Below are positions 1 to 8,432 of a DNA stretch of 64,000 bases, one piece after another (the stretch's first letter is position 1; each line of letters begins with the position of its first letter). The translations under genes were made by a program, and so were the position numbers. Under the pieces are notes generated by a model. It was not told the origin of the DNA and did not search any database. It was given only the letters and a program-made list of their open reading frames with translations. The stretch comes from Actinophytocola oryzae (GTDB taxonomy: Bacteria > Actinomycetota > Actinomycetes > Mycobacteriales > Pseudonocardiaceae). The stretch spans positions 372,001-436,000 of the forward strand of contig NZ_SOCP01000004.1 of assembly GCF_004364325.1 (NCBI RefSeq). Direction: 5' to 3'.

Positions 1-359
1 CGTGACCGCTCCGGAATGGCGTGGTTGAGGGAGAGCAGGGTGCCGACCAGGTGCACGTCCGGTTGGACGGACTCCAGCAGCTCGGGTTCCAGCAGCAGCT
101 CACGCAGACCGAGGCGTTCCATGGCGTCACGCTGCATGACCTGGACGACCGAACTGGGGAAGTAGCCCCGGATGTCGCCGAGCCACCGCGCGACGCGCGG
201 GGAGGAGTTGCCGAGGCCGCCCCGGCGGTCCTCGTCCCTGTCGTACAGGGCTTTCAGCGTCGAGTCGCGCTTGGCGTCCACACCGGACAGTTCCGTGCCG
301 GTGCCGTCGGCGTCCTCGCCGCCGAGGATCATCCGCCACCTGCGCAGGCGTTCGCTCAT
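1..359 (-). CDS. VWA domain-containing protein, N-terminal part (runs off the window)
   Basis: Only the first ~119 residues are present; the gene continues past base 1. It opens MSERLRRWRMILGG and carries the stretch SSPRVARWLGDIRGYFP and the motif VVQVMQRDA, which I recognise from the N-terminus of actinobacterial VWA proteins that follow MoxR ATPases. The VWA domain itself with its MIDAS motif would lie outside the window. The start ATG overlaps the stop of the DUF5682 gene (ATGA, 356-359), so the two are translationally coupled. By family, such VWA proteins partner MoxR AAA+ ATPases in metal- or complex-assembly chaperone roles; the substrate here is unknown. Confidence 0.85.
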   Translation of the reverse strand, partial: MSERLRRWRMILGGEDADGTGTELSGVDAKRDSTLKALYDRDEDRRGGLGNSSPRVARWLGDIRGYFPSSVVQVMQRDAMERLGLRELLLEPELLESVQPDVHLVGTLLSLNHAIPERS

Positions 360-2536
360 CGGAGAAGCTCCAGGATCCTCGGCACGACAAGGGAGGCGCG
401 GTCGCGGTCGAGCGTGGTGTCGTCGGCCCGCACGCCCGACGCGCCCTCGCCTCGGTCGATGCGCCTGACGCGCAGGCCGATGTCGCGGCGTTCCGTCGCG
501 GTGAAGTCGGCGAACGTCCTGCGCAGCAGGGGAAGCAGGTGGTCGAACAGCTCGGCGTCGACGCTCGTGGTCCAGCGGTCGACGATCTCGAGCAGCTCGG
601 GTTCGTGCACCAGCAACGCGGCCTCGCCGGACAGGAAGCCGTCGAGCCAGCCCGCGGCCTGTGTGGCGTCCGAGGCGAGGGACAGCCTGCGGGACAGGCG
701 GGCGGCCGCGTCGGCGACGTCCAGGAGGCCCGCGTCCAGGAGCAGCCGCACGGCGCGGCCCGCGATGACGCCCGGCACGCCCTGCCGGTCCGCGACCGAC
801 CGCAGCGCGCCCAGCCAGACGACCCGCAGCTCCGGCTGGTCGAGCAGGCCGATGCCGCGCTGCACGCCGTCGATCAGCTCCCGCACGTCGGCCGCCGCGT
901 CCTCGTCGAGCGCGGTGCACGCGGCGGCCAGGCCGACCGTGACGCGGGTGATGATGCCGGTCAGGACGCGTTGCACCAGCTCGGTGTCGGCCCGGCGGAC
1001 GTTGCCGTAGCGGCGGACCCGTGCCATCGGCTCGACCGCGGCCATGAGCCGGGTGATGTCGTGCTGGCGGGCCGCGCGTTCGTCGAGTGCGGCGAGGACG
1101 TCCGCTAGCGCGGCGGGCAGGTCGGCGGTCAGCGTGGTCTCGACGAGCGTGCTCAGCACGGCGATGTCGGCGTCGGCGGTGCGCTGCGCGACCACGGCCG
1201 TCGCCGCCGACTCGATGGTCGTGCCGAAGCCGCTGGCCTCGATGAGCGCGACCTCCAGCTCCGGCTTCCACTCCAGGGTCCAGGTCTCCCGGAAGGTGCC
1301 CTTGGTGCGGGAGGTCTCCGCCTGCTCGCCCCAGGGGACCTCGAGCAGCTGCAGCCGGTGGAAGAGCTTGCTGCGCTCCAGGTGCGACGGGGTCCGCAGG
1401 TCGAGGTCCAGGTCCTGCTCCGCGGCGCTCTGCTTGAGGCGCAAACGTTTGCGGGTGGCGGCGAGGTCCATGGCGAGCGGCACCATCGGGGTCTCGGGTG
1501 GCACGCGGCCGAGGATGTCGCCGACGAGCAGTTTGCGGGCCACGAGTCGCATCGGGACGTCCGACCCGCCACACAGGACCGCCTGGCACGACTCGAGCAC
1601 CTCGGGGAGACCGGGGTGCGGCCGGTCGCGGATCGCGGCGAGTGTCCTGGTGAGACGGACCGCCTCGATGACGGCGGCCGACGACACGTCGACCTGCTCG
1701 CGGCGCAGCAGGTGCGCGACGCGGACGAGCCAGCGCCCGACGACCTCGTCCTTGGCGGTGAACAGGTGGTGGTACCAGCCGGGGGACTCGATGCCCGCGC
1801 CGTAGCCGCTCATCCTGGCGAGCCGCGTCGAGGTCCACGGCACCCAGGTGGCGGCGACCTTGGTGGTGCGTAGGCCCTTCAGGAGCTGGTTGTCCGCGGT
1901 CTGGGTCGGGAACTCCGACGGCACGAGGGTCGGTGCGTGCCAGGCGCCGCAGACGACCGCGATCGTCTCGGCCCCGCTGCGGATCGCGGCCCGCAGCACG
2001 CGGCGCATGGCCGCCTCGCGTCGCCGGGTGCGCAGGTCGGGGGTGTGTCCCTCGCGGAGGGCAGCCATCGCGTCGAGTACCGCGGTGAACACGTCGAGGC
2101 CGTGGTAACGCAGCTCGACGGCGTCCTCCCACCAGCGCTCCGGGTCGTCGAAGCCCGCGGTCTCCGCGAGGGTCTTGATGGGGTCCATCGGTGCCTCGGA
2201 CTCGTCGTCGTCCTCGAGGACGAGCGAGATCGCCGCGGGCAGGTCGAGGAAGCGGACCTCGCGTTCGTGCTCCAGGGCCCAGCGCAGCGCGACCCACTCG
2301 GGCGAGAACACCGCCATGGGGTAGAAGTTGGCCGTGGAGGGCGCGTCCACCGCGTACACGAGACCGGCGACCGGTGGCCGCATTCCCTGTGCGGCGGCGA
2401 GTGGCGCCACCGCGTCCAGTTCGGGCGGTCCCTCGATCAGCACGATGTCCGGGTCCAGCTCGGCCAGTGCCCCCGACACCGCGCGAGCCGACCCCGGCCC
2501 GTGGTGCCGGATCCCGAGGATGTGGACCTGGCTCAC
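356..2536 (-). CDS. DUF5682 family protein (YehM-like)
   Basis: A 726-residue protein beginning (GTG) SQVHILGIRHHGPGSARAV. The HHGPGS motif and the following acidic stretch DIVLIEGPPEL near residue 35 are the hallmarks of DUF5682. A frame extends 30 codons further upstream, but the GTG at 2536 has a GGAG eight bases before it and gives the conserved N-terminus, so I chose it. The gene follows the MoxR ATPase across a 97-base gap filled with repeated sequence, and overlaps the VWA gene by four bases. Function is unknown; co-occurrence with MoxR, VWA and SWIM genes is established for this family, and a role in one multiprotein system is inference. Confidence 0.88.
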   Translation of the reverse strand: MSQVHILGIRHHGPGSARAVSGALAELDPDIVLIEGPPELDAVAPLAAAQGMRPPVAGLVYAVDAPSTANFYPMAVFSPEWVALRWALEHEREVRFLDLPAAISLVLEDDDESEAPMDPIKTLAETAGFDDPERWWEDAVELRYHGLDVFTAVLDAMAALREGHTPDLRTRRREAAMRRVLRAAIRSGAETIAVVCGAWHAPTLVPSEFPTQTADNQLLKGLRTTKVAATWVPWTSTRLARMSGYGAGIESPGWYHHLFTAKDEVVGRWLVRVAHLLRREQVDVSSAAVIEAVRLTRTLAAIRDRPHPGLPEVLESCQAVLCGGSDVPMRLVARKLLVGDILGRVPPETPMVPLAMDLAATRKRLRLKQSAAEQDLDLDLRTPSHLERSKLFHRLQLLEVPWGEQAETSRTKGTFRETWTLEWKPELEVALIEASGFGTTIESAATAVVAQRTADADIAVLSTLVETTLTADLPAALADVLAALDERAARQHDITRLMAAVEPMARVRRYGNVRRADTELVQRVLTGIITRVTVGLAAACTALDEDAAADVRELIDGVQRGIGLLDQPELRVVWLGALRSVADRQGVPGVIAGRAVRLLLDAGLLDVADAAARLSRRLSLASDATQAAGWLDGFLSGEAALLVHEPELLEIVDRWTTSVDAELFDHLLPLLRRTFADFTATERRDIGLRVRRIDRGEGASGVRADDTTLDRDRASLVVPRILELLR

Positions 2537-2537
2537 G

Positions 2538-2637
2538 CCGCAAGCTCCGCTCACGCCGCTCACGGCCTCCCCTCGCAGGCTCGGTGACGCCGTTCGTCGG
2601 CGTGGTGCCGACGGTTCGCTCCGCAAGCTCCGCTCAC
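2538..2637. repeat. Intergenic repeat cluster before the DUF5682 gene
   Basis: The 17-mer CCGCAAGCTCCGCTCAC occurs exactly twice (2538-2554 and 2621-2637) in this gap, and a third diverged copy lies at 3789-3805 in the next operon gap. The block CGCAGGCTCGGTG (2574-2586) also recurs at 3751-3763. The repeats overlap the ribosome-binding region and start codon of the DUF5682 gene. They resemble short interspersed intergenic repeats rather than coding sequence. Confidence 0.7.
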
Positions 2638-3713
2638 ATCAGCTCTCGGCATGCCCGGTAGAGGTCGTTCCACGGCTTCCGCTCCCGGACAACGGCTTCC
2701 AGGTACTCCTGCCACACGATCCGGTCCTGCACCGGGTCCTTGACGACCGCGCCGTGCAGGCCCGCCGCGACGTCGCCTGCCCGGACGACGCCGTCGCCGA
2801 AGTGGGCGGCCAGTGCGATCCCGTTGGTGACCACGGAGATGGCCTCCGCCGTGGACAGCGTGCCCGACGGTGACTTGATCTTCGTGCGGCCGTCCTCGGT
2901 GACGCCGTCACGCAGCTCGCGGAACACGGTGACCACGCGGCGGATCTCGTCGATGTTCTCCAGCTCGGCGGGCAGGCTCAGCGACTCGCCGAGCTGCTTG
3001 ACCCGCAGGCGGACGATCTCCACCTCGGCCTCGGGGTCGTCGGGCAGCGGCAGCACGACCACGTTGAAGCGGCGCTTGAGCGCGGCGGAGAGGTCGTTGA
3101 CGCCTCGGTCGCGGTCGTTCGCGGTGGCGATGATGTTGAAGCCCGCGCGGGCCTGGACCTCGCTGTCCAGCTCGGGGATCGGCAGTGTCTTCTCGGACAG
3201 GATCGTGATGAGCGCGTCCTGCACGTCCGACGGGATGCGGGTCAGCTCCTCGATCCGTGCTATGCCACCGGTTTCCATCGAGCGCAGGACCGGGCTGGCG
3301 ACGAGCGCCTGCTGTGACGGGCCTTCCGAGAGGAGGCGGGCGTAGTTCCAGCCGTAGCGGATGGACTCCTCCGCGGTGCCGGACGTGCCCTGCACCAGCT
3401 GGGTGGAGTCGCCGGAGATGGCGGCGGCGAGGTGCTCGGACAGCCAGGTCTTCGCGGTGCCGGGGACGCCGAGCAGGAGCAGTGCGCGGTCGGTGGCGAG
3501 GGTGGCGATGGCGACTTCGATGAGCCGCCGTGAGCCGAGGTACTTCGGCGTGATGACGGTGCCGTCGGCGGTCTCGCCACCCAGGACGTACGTGGCGACC
3601 GCCCAGGGTGAGAGCACCCAGTTGGGCGGCTTGGGCCGGTCGTCCTGCTTGCGCAGTGCCGTCAGTTCGTCGGCGTGCTGTTGTTCGGCATGCGCGCGAA
3701 GCACGTCCGTCAT
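2634..3713 (-). CDS. MoxR-type AAA+ ATPase
   Basis: A 359-residue cytoplasmic AAA+ ATPase. Walker A is GVPGTAKT (residues 82-89), the Walker B region is IARIEELTR (about 150), and a sensor-like ATANDRDRG lies near residue 195, followed by an arginine-rich ALKRRF stretch. The N-terminal ~55 residues are an extension typical of the YehL branch of MoxR. The ATG at 3713 is preceded by GAGGTGG. It sits in a minus-strand operon between DUF5691 and DUF5682 genes. MoxR proteins act as chaperone-like ATPases for VWA partners; the VWA gene two steps downstream is the obvious partner here. Confidence 0.93.
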   Translation of the reverse strand: MTDVLRAHAEQQHADELTALRKQDDRPKPPNWVLSPWAVATYVLGGETADGTVITPKYLGSRRLIEVAIATLATDRALLLLGVPGTAKTWLSEHLAAAISGDSTQLVQGTSGTAEESIRYGWNYARLLSEGPSQQALVASPVLRSMETGGIARIEELTRIPSDVQDALITILSEKTLPIPELDSEVQARAGFNIIATANDRDRGVNDLSAALKRRFNVVVLPLPDDPEAEVEIVRLRVKQLGESLSLPAELENIDEIRRVVTVFRELRDGVTEDGRTKIKSPSGTLSTAEAISVVTNGIALAAHFGDGVVRAGDVAAGLHGAVVKDPVQDRIVWQEYLEAVVRERKPWNDLYRACRELM

Positions 3714-3746
3714 GACGCCACCTCGCTTGCTGCGTGGCGTCGGAAC

Positions 3747-3805
3747 GCTCCGCAGGCTCGGTGGCGCCCTGAATATCGACGGGTCGCTGCGCAGGCTTCG
3801 CTCAC
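3747..3805. repeat. Second copy of the intergenic repeat, between DUF5691 and MoxR genes
   Basis: Bases 3779-3805 match 2611-2637 at 23 of 27 positions, and 3747-3768 match 2571-2592 in the core CGCAGGCTCGGTG. The order of the two blocks is the same in both gaps, so the whole ~60-base unit has been copied between two gaps of one operon. Confidence 0.65.
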
Positions 3806-5196
3806 GTGAACTCCTGGAGGATGGTGGCGCGGATGGACAGTGCCTGGGAGATGCCGCGCAGGATGCGGCGGGTGCCCTTGTGGTCGGACTCGAGGGTGAG
3901 CAGCCACGCCTCGACGGCGGCGAGCGCCGCCGGGTGCAGGTGCTCCGCGAGTGCGGCGGCGGAGAGCTGGAGGACGTTCTCGGCCTTGTTGGCGCGCAGG
4001 CGGTTGACGATGTTGACGGAGAACCCCGGTGGCCACGGCCCCGGCGCCGCGGCGAGGAGACCGCCGAAGCGGGCGTCGATCTTCTTGTGGCCCTCGAGGA
4101 TGGCCGTGGCCGCCTCCGGGGTCAGTGCGGCGATCAGCTCCGGGCTGGCCTGGTGGCGGGCGAGTGCCGTGAGCCATTCCTGGTTTCGTTGGCGCAGCGC
4201 GGCTTTCGTCCACCCGACGAGCGTCTCGGCACCCGCCTCGCCGATCTGGTCGATGTCCCAGGTGGTGAGCGGGGTGGCGGCGAGGATCTGGATGAGCCAC
4301 GAGGCCGCGCGGCCGTAACCGGGCTCGCGGTGGTCGGTGATGCCGTCGCGGCGGGCGGCCTGGTCGGGCTCGTCCGGCAGGTCGCCCGCGAGGAGCCTGG
4401 CGCGTTCGGCCATGCGCTGTGCGCGTTGTGACTCCGGCAGGCGGTCGAGCAGAGCGGCGGCGGCCGCCCGGACGGTGGCCGCGCGGTCGTCGAGCGCCCG
4501 CTCGAGTAATGACTCGTCCTGTGTGGACAGACCGGTGTGGAGGGTGTCGAGGAGGCTCGCGCGGACGGCGGCCTGCTCGTCGGCCCAGGTGTCCTCGATG
4601 AGGGTGCGGGCGAAGTCCGGCTCGGTGGCGCGGAGGTCGGTGAGGAGGGCGAGCCGGTCGGCGCGGGTGCCGGTGGCGAAGCGCTCGACGACGTCCTCCG
4701 GCGGGACGGTCGCGGCCCAGCTCCACGAGGGGTTGCGCTGGGCGAGCCAGCTGCCGCGCGGTCCGACGACCTGCTTGACGAGTGGGCGGGTCGCGGCGTT
4801 GGCGGTGCCGAAGCGGAGCAGGTCGACGACGAGCCGGTAGGGCGGGCGTCTGCCTGCCTTCCGTGCGGAGGCGAGCCAGTGGACGGCGAGTAGTTCGGGG
4901 CCACCTTCGACCCGGATGGCGCGGTCGAGGAGCAGTCGGAGGAGCTGGGTGGCGGCAGGTGAGCACTCCGGCCGGTCGTCGGGTGCCGCGGGTGGGGCGT
5001 GGGTGCCGCGCCAGGTGGGTGGCGTCCACCCGGCCCTCCGGTAGCCGGCCGCGAGCGCGGCACCGGCGAGCACGGCGGCCTCGGCACTGTCGGCTTCGAC
5101 GCGGCCCGCGCCCTCCACGTCGAGGTCGTCGAGGGCGAAGGTGCGGCGGCTGGTGCCGACGAGGGCGGTGCTGAGGAGGTCGTCCCAGGTGGTCAC
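3802..5196 (-). CDS. DUF5691 family protein
   Basis: A 464-residue, largely helical protein starting (GTG) TTWDDLLSTALVGTSRR. The start overlaps the stop of the SWIM gene as GTGA (5193-5196), so it is translationally coupled. The ALVGTSRR opening, the PAATQLLRLLLDRA stretch and HEAT-like helices rich in Leu/Ala match the DUF5691 family found next to SWIM and MoxR genes. No catalytic motif is visible, so a scaffold or adaptor role in the MoxR-VWA system is inference. Confidence 0.87.
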   Translation of the reverse strand: MTTWDDLLSTALVGTSRRTFALDDLDVEGAGRVEADSAEAAVLAGAALAAGYRRAGWTPPTWRGTHAPPAAPDDRPECSPAATQLLRLLLDRAIRVEGGPELLAVHWLASARKAGRRPPYRLVVDLLRFGTANAATRPLVKQVVGPRGSWLAQRNPSWSWAATVPPEDVVERFATGTRADRLALLTDLRATEPDFARTLIEDTWADEQAAVRASLLDTLHTGLSTQDESLLERALDDRAATVRAAAAALLDRLPESQRAQRMAERARLLAGDLPDEPDQAARRDGITDHREPGYGRAASWLIQILAATPLTTWDIDQIGEAGAETLVGWTKAALRQRNQEWLTALARHQASPELIAALTPEAATAILEGHKKIDARFGGLLAAAPGPWPPGFSVNIVNRLRANKAENVLQLSAAALAEHLHPAALAAVEAWLLTLESDHKGTRRILRGISQALSIRATILQEFT

Positions 5197-6494
5197 AGGG
5201 CCACCAGCTTGTCGTCGATCTCGACGCTGAGGGGGTGGAGGCGCTCGTCGCTCCACTCGGCGAAGACGTGGACGGGGTGGCCGCCGGAGAGGGCGAGCAG
5301 CTGCCAGACGTCGGTGTCGGGGGCGAGGGTGAGTGCGGCGCCACCAGCGTCGACGAGGAGCGGCGGGTCGGCGGGGACGACGGTCATGTCGGCGAGGGCC
5401 ATGGGGATGCGGCGTAACCAGGGGTTGCCCGCGAGCCAGCGGGCGGCCTGGTCGAGCGCCCCTCGGACGTCGGTGGGGTGGGGGAGCCCGGCGCCCTGGG
5501 TGATCTTGGGTTCGTCCCCCGTGAGCAGCGCTCTTCGCGGCTCGCCACCCGGGTAGCGGGCGACCTCGCCGTCGACGACGGAGCCGAGCACGTGGGCGAC
5601 GTTCAACGCCTGCCCGGCCGCGGCGAAGTCGAGGAGGATGACCGTTTCGCCGGTGCGTTCGCCGTACAGCCAGGTCCGCTGGGAGAGCAGCCGGTCGTCC
5701 TCCTCCTGGCTGAGGCCCACGACCCACCACCGGTCGGAGACCCGATCGCCGACCTCGTCCTTGCGGCGGGACCAGCCCAGGACCGTGCGGAGGTCGCCCA
5801 TGGCGGCGTCGTCCAACTGGTCGCGCCGTCGCCAGGCACGCACGGCGAGGTACCAGCGGCCCAGCTCGCCGAGGAGGTGGGGCGCCCAGTCGTTGCGGGC
5901 GTGGATGGCGCTGCCCATGGCCCGGACGCGGTCACCGAGGCCGCCGACCTGGGCATCGACCAGACGGGCGCCCGCGGTGTCCCAGAAGCTCGGCGGCTGT
6001 CGTCGTGCGCTGGCCAGCCCTTGGCGGACGATGTCGTGCAGCCACCGCTCGAAGTCGTCGATGCCGGCCGACATGAGGGACTTGCGTTCGGCCAGGCGCT
6101 TGGCCTGCGCTTCTGGGTCGGGTGGTTTGTCGGTTTTGGGGGTGGCCTTGCGGCTGGCGCGCTGGGCGGCCCAGTCGGCGGCGAAGGGCTCGGCGTGCTC
6201 GAGGTCGGCGACCACTCCGTCGTTGGTGGACCAGAGGAGAAGGAGGGCGAGGCCGTGTTTGCACGGCTGTTTGCGGCTGGGGCAGGTGCAGCGGAAGGCG
6301 GGTTCGGGGGCGGCGATGTCGACGGTGACCTGGTAGGGGGCTCGTGCGCTGCCCTGGCACTTGCCCCAGACCAGGGAGTCGTTGCTGCCCAGCTCGGACC
6401 AGGTTCGAGGGTTGGCGAGCCCTCGAGCGGCCTTGGCGGAGCCGGCGTCCGGTGCGTGACCGAGTACCTGAGCCACCGTCCAGCGTGATCCCAA
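5193..6494 (-). CDS. SWIM zinc finger protein (YehQ-like)
   Basis: A 433-residue protein and the first gene of the MoxR operon. The SWIM motif CxC-x6-CxH is seen as CTCPSRKQPCKH at residues 69-80; SWIM fingers bind DNA or protein. A proline/lysine-rich linker follows (~115-125), then a long alpha/beta C-terminal region without recognised motifs. The start is TTG at 6494, supported by an AGGA five bases upstream; no ATG fits. Divergent from the HTH gene at 6681. Confidence 0.85.
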   Translation of the reverse strand: MGSRWTVAQVLGHAPDAGSAKAARGLANPRTWSELGSNDSLVWGKCQGSARAPYQVTVDIAAPEPAFRCTCPSRKQPCKHGLALLLLWSTNDGVVADLEHAEPFAADWAAQRASRKATPKTDKPPDPEAQAKRLAERKSLMSAGIDDFERWLHDIVRQGLASARRQPPSFWDTAGARLVDAQVGGLGDRVRAMGSAIHARNDWAPHLLGELGRWYLAVRAWRRRDQLDDAAMGDLRTVLGWSRRKDEVGDRVSDRWWVVGLSQEEDDRLLSQRTWLYGERTGETVILLDFAAAGQALNVAHVLGSVVDGEVARYPGGEPRRALLTGDEPKITQGAGLPHPTDVRGALDQAARWLAGNPWLRRIPMALADMTVVPADPPLLVDAGGAALTLAPDTDVWQLLALSGGHPVHVFAEWSDERLHPLSVEIDDKLVAL

Positions 6495-6622
6495 GCTTCC
6501 TGGTCCTCTCCTGTGTCCGCTTGGCCGCCAGACTATCCGGCACCACCGACAGTGAGCGGTCGCGTGGTCCTGAGGGGCGGGGTTGGGTGGGCGGGTCGAC
6601 AGTCAGCAGGCAATGGCGCGGA

Positions 6623-6642
6623 GTGTGGCATATATGCAACAC
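6623..6642. promoter_or_regulatory. Palindromic operator upstream of the HTH gene
   Basis: A 20-bp palindrome with half-sites GTGTGGCATA and TATGCAACAC (9 of 10 positions symmetric), 38 bases before the GTG start of the HTH gene at 6681. Its AT-rich centre and position over the probable promoter suggest autoregulation by that HTH protein, as in HigA-type antitoxins (inference). Confidence 0.65.
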
Positions 6643-6680
6643 TACTTGGTGCGTGCAACGCCGAAGCGGAGGTGAACGTT

Positions 6681-7079
6681 GTGTCGACTGCTCCGACGAC
6701 GTATTGGGATGATCTGGCCGAGGACCTCAAGGACCCGGAGTTCCTGCGCTCGTACATCACCGAGAGTCTGCGGGTGTCGACGATCGACCAGCTCGTACAC
6801 GATCTCGATGAGGCGCGGATCGGCCTGGGGCTGTCGAAGGCTGACCTGGCACGTGCGATCAGCGCCGACCCTGCCGTGGTCCGTCGGCTGTTGACCCTTG
6901 GGCATCGCAATCCCACGATCGGTACGGTCGCTGAGGTGGCTGCCGCCCTGGGGTTGAGAGTGGCGCTGGTGCCGATGACCGATGAGGAGCGGGAGCAGGT
7001 GGCGGAGCCTCTTCGTTCGGGAACGGTGAAGGATCCGGAGGAGTTGGCGCGGAAGTTCGCGGGTGCCCGGGCCTCGTGA
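6681..7079 (+). CDS. XRE/HigA-like helix-turn-helix protein (possible antitoxin)
   Basis: A 132-residue protein. Residues ~45-105 form an HTH: LGLSKADLARAISADPAVVRRLL followed by NPTIGTVAEVAAALG. The N-terminal segment DPEFLRSYITESLR is typical of actinobacterial HTH proteins paired with HigB/Gp49-like toxins. The GTG at 6681 is chosen because GGAGGTGA ends six bases before it; the frame is open further upstream but without such a site. A palindrome at 6623-6642 probably serves as its operator. It ends six bases from the convergent toxin-like gene. Confidence 0.8.
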   Translation: MSTAPTTYWDDLAEDLKDPEFLRSYITESLRVSTIDQLVHDLDEARIGLGLSKADLARAISADPAVVRRLLTLGHRNPTIGTVAEVAAALGLRVALVPMTDEEREQVAEPLRSGTVKDPEELARKFAGARAS

Positions 7080-7085
7080 TCGGGC

Positions 7086-7568
7086 TCAGTGCAGCGAGCG
7101 GGGGTTGCGCTTCAGGTACTCGTCGCCGAGGGAGCGAACCGCGGCGTAGTCAGTCGAGGACAACTCCGTACGAAAGGGCTTGTCCCTGCCGTCGATGATG
7201 GTGAGCAGAGGTTTGTCCTGGCCGCGGGCCTCGTAGTCCAGGAGGCAGAACAACCGGTAGTGGTGCCGTCCCGGTCCGTCCTTGCGGACCTCGAACCAGC
7301 CGGTCATGTCTCCGTGCATGGCTTCCCAGGCGCCACCGCCTGCGAATCGTTTGGGAGGTGCGGCGGCGACAGCGTTCAGGACCGCGAAGAACTTGGCACG
7401 CACTCCGGCGGGACAGGTCTCACGAAGAAAGACGCGCCCAGGCACGGTCTCGTCGGGGTCGTCGTCCACATGGCGCTGGAAGAAGACGATGGCGTGTGCG
7501 TCGTCGGAGGATGGCCTGGTGCGGACCTGAGGTGGGGGATTCGAGCGGGAGTTCTTACGAGCCGACAC
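7086..7568 (-). CDS. RelE/HigB-like toxin candidate
   Basis: About 160 residues; the conserved part is the C-terminal ~110 residues, with FFQRHVDDDP, the segment GGAWEAMHGDMTGWFEVR, then HHYRLFCLLDYEA and IDGRDKPFRT. The pattern of basic residues around strands FEVR and HHYRLFCL resembles the RelE/Gp49 ribonuclease fold, but I cannot name a catalytic residue. The start is uncertain: GTG at 7568 is the last good one before the conserved region. It converges with the HTH gene, an unusual orientation for a toxin-antitoxin pair. Confidence 0.6.
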   Translation of the reverse strand: MSARKNSRSNPPPQVRTRPSSDDAHAIVFFQRHVDDDPDETVPGRVFLRETCPAGVRAKFFAVLNAVAAAPPKRFAGGGAWEAMHGDMTGWFEVRKDGPGRHHYRLFCLLDYEARGQDKPLLTIIDGRDKPFRTELSSTDYAAVRSLGDEYLKRNPRSLH

Positions 7569-7721
7569 CGCTGCCACGATAAGAACGGCCGTTCGATGAT
7601 GCGAGTCGACACACGTGCGACACAGAAGTTGACGACGCAAATGACGTGATGTGCATGCCGCCGTCGACGCGCGCGATTGCGAAACGCACGTTCTGCAGTA
7701 TCAGGCAGGCATTTCCTGGAG

Positions 7722-8408
7722 TTACTCGAGCTGTGCGGCCAGGTTCAGGAAGCTGTCGGCGTACAGGTCGCAGTCGACGTCGGCTGCCTGGTCGGCTTGT
7801 TTGTTCGGGCCTTTCTCCAGTGGTCGGCTCAGGAAGGCTGTTCGTAGGCCGGCTTTGCGGGCGCCGACCAGGTCCCACTTGTGGGCGGCGACCATCAGGA
7901 TCTGTTCCGGTTGCACGTCCAGTAGGGCCGCCGCTGTCTGGTAGACCGCCGCGTCTGGTTTGTACGCGTGGGCCAGTTCGGCGGACAGGACGCAGTCGAA
8001 CGGGAGGGCCGCGGCCTTCACCAGGTGGGTGAGCAGGGCTACGCCGCCGTTCGACAGGGTGGCCGTGACGTGTTTCGCCCGCAGGCGGGCCAGGCCCGAT
8101 ACCGAGTCGGGCCACGCCGGTAGGCGGTGCCACGCCAGCACCAGGCGGTCGCGGGTTTCGTCGTCGGCTTCGACGTCCAGTTCGCGTAGTAGGTCGTCCA
8201 GTGACTCTCGGTGCAGGGTGTCGAGGTAGGCCCAGTCGCGTTCGCCGGAGCGGACGCGGTTCATCGACGGGATGTAGCGGTCGCGCCAGCGTTCTGCGAA
8301 GTCGCCCGCGTCCACGTTCGGGAGTAGCTGGGCCACCTGGTCGGCGACGCCGGTGTACCAGTCGACCGTGGTGCCGAAGATGTCACACGCCACGACGCGA
8401 ATGTCCAT
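7722..8408 (-). CDS. Haloacid dehalogenase type II (HAD superfamily)
   Basis: A 228-residue cytoplasmic hydrolase. The nucleophile motif is ACDIFGTTVDW near the N-terminus (Asp9), motif II is TLSNGG (about 118), and the Lys motif with acid is YKPDAAVYQ (about 150) followed by MVAAHKWDLVGAR. These fit (S)-2-haloacid dehalogenase, which hydrolyses 2-halo acids to 2-hydroxy acids with inversion; many actinobacterial members have unknown substrates. It is followed on the same strand by nothing obvious and preceded by the aldo/keto reductase. Confidence 0.88.
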   Translation of the reverse strand: MDIRVVACDIFGTTVDWYTGVADQVAQLLPNVDAGDFAERWRDRYIPSMNRVRSGERDWAYLDTLHRESLDDLLRELDVEADDETRDRLVLAWHRLPAWPDSVSGLARLRAKHVTATLSNGGVALLTHLVKAAALPFDCVLSAELAHAYKPDAAVYQTAAALLDVQPEQILMVAAHKWDLVGARKAGLRTAFLSRPLEKGPNKQADQAADVDCDLYADSFLNLAAQLE

Positions 8409-8432
8409 GCCTTACAGGCAACCACACGTGCG

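Noticed and set aside
3710..5344. Long open frame of about 544 codons over the DUF5691 gene
   Set aside because: Pro/Arg/His-rich shadow of the DUF5691 frame.
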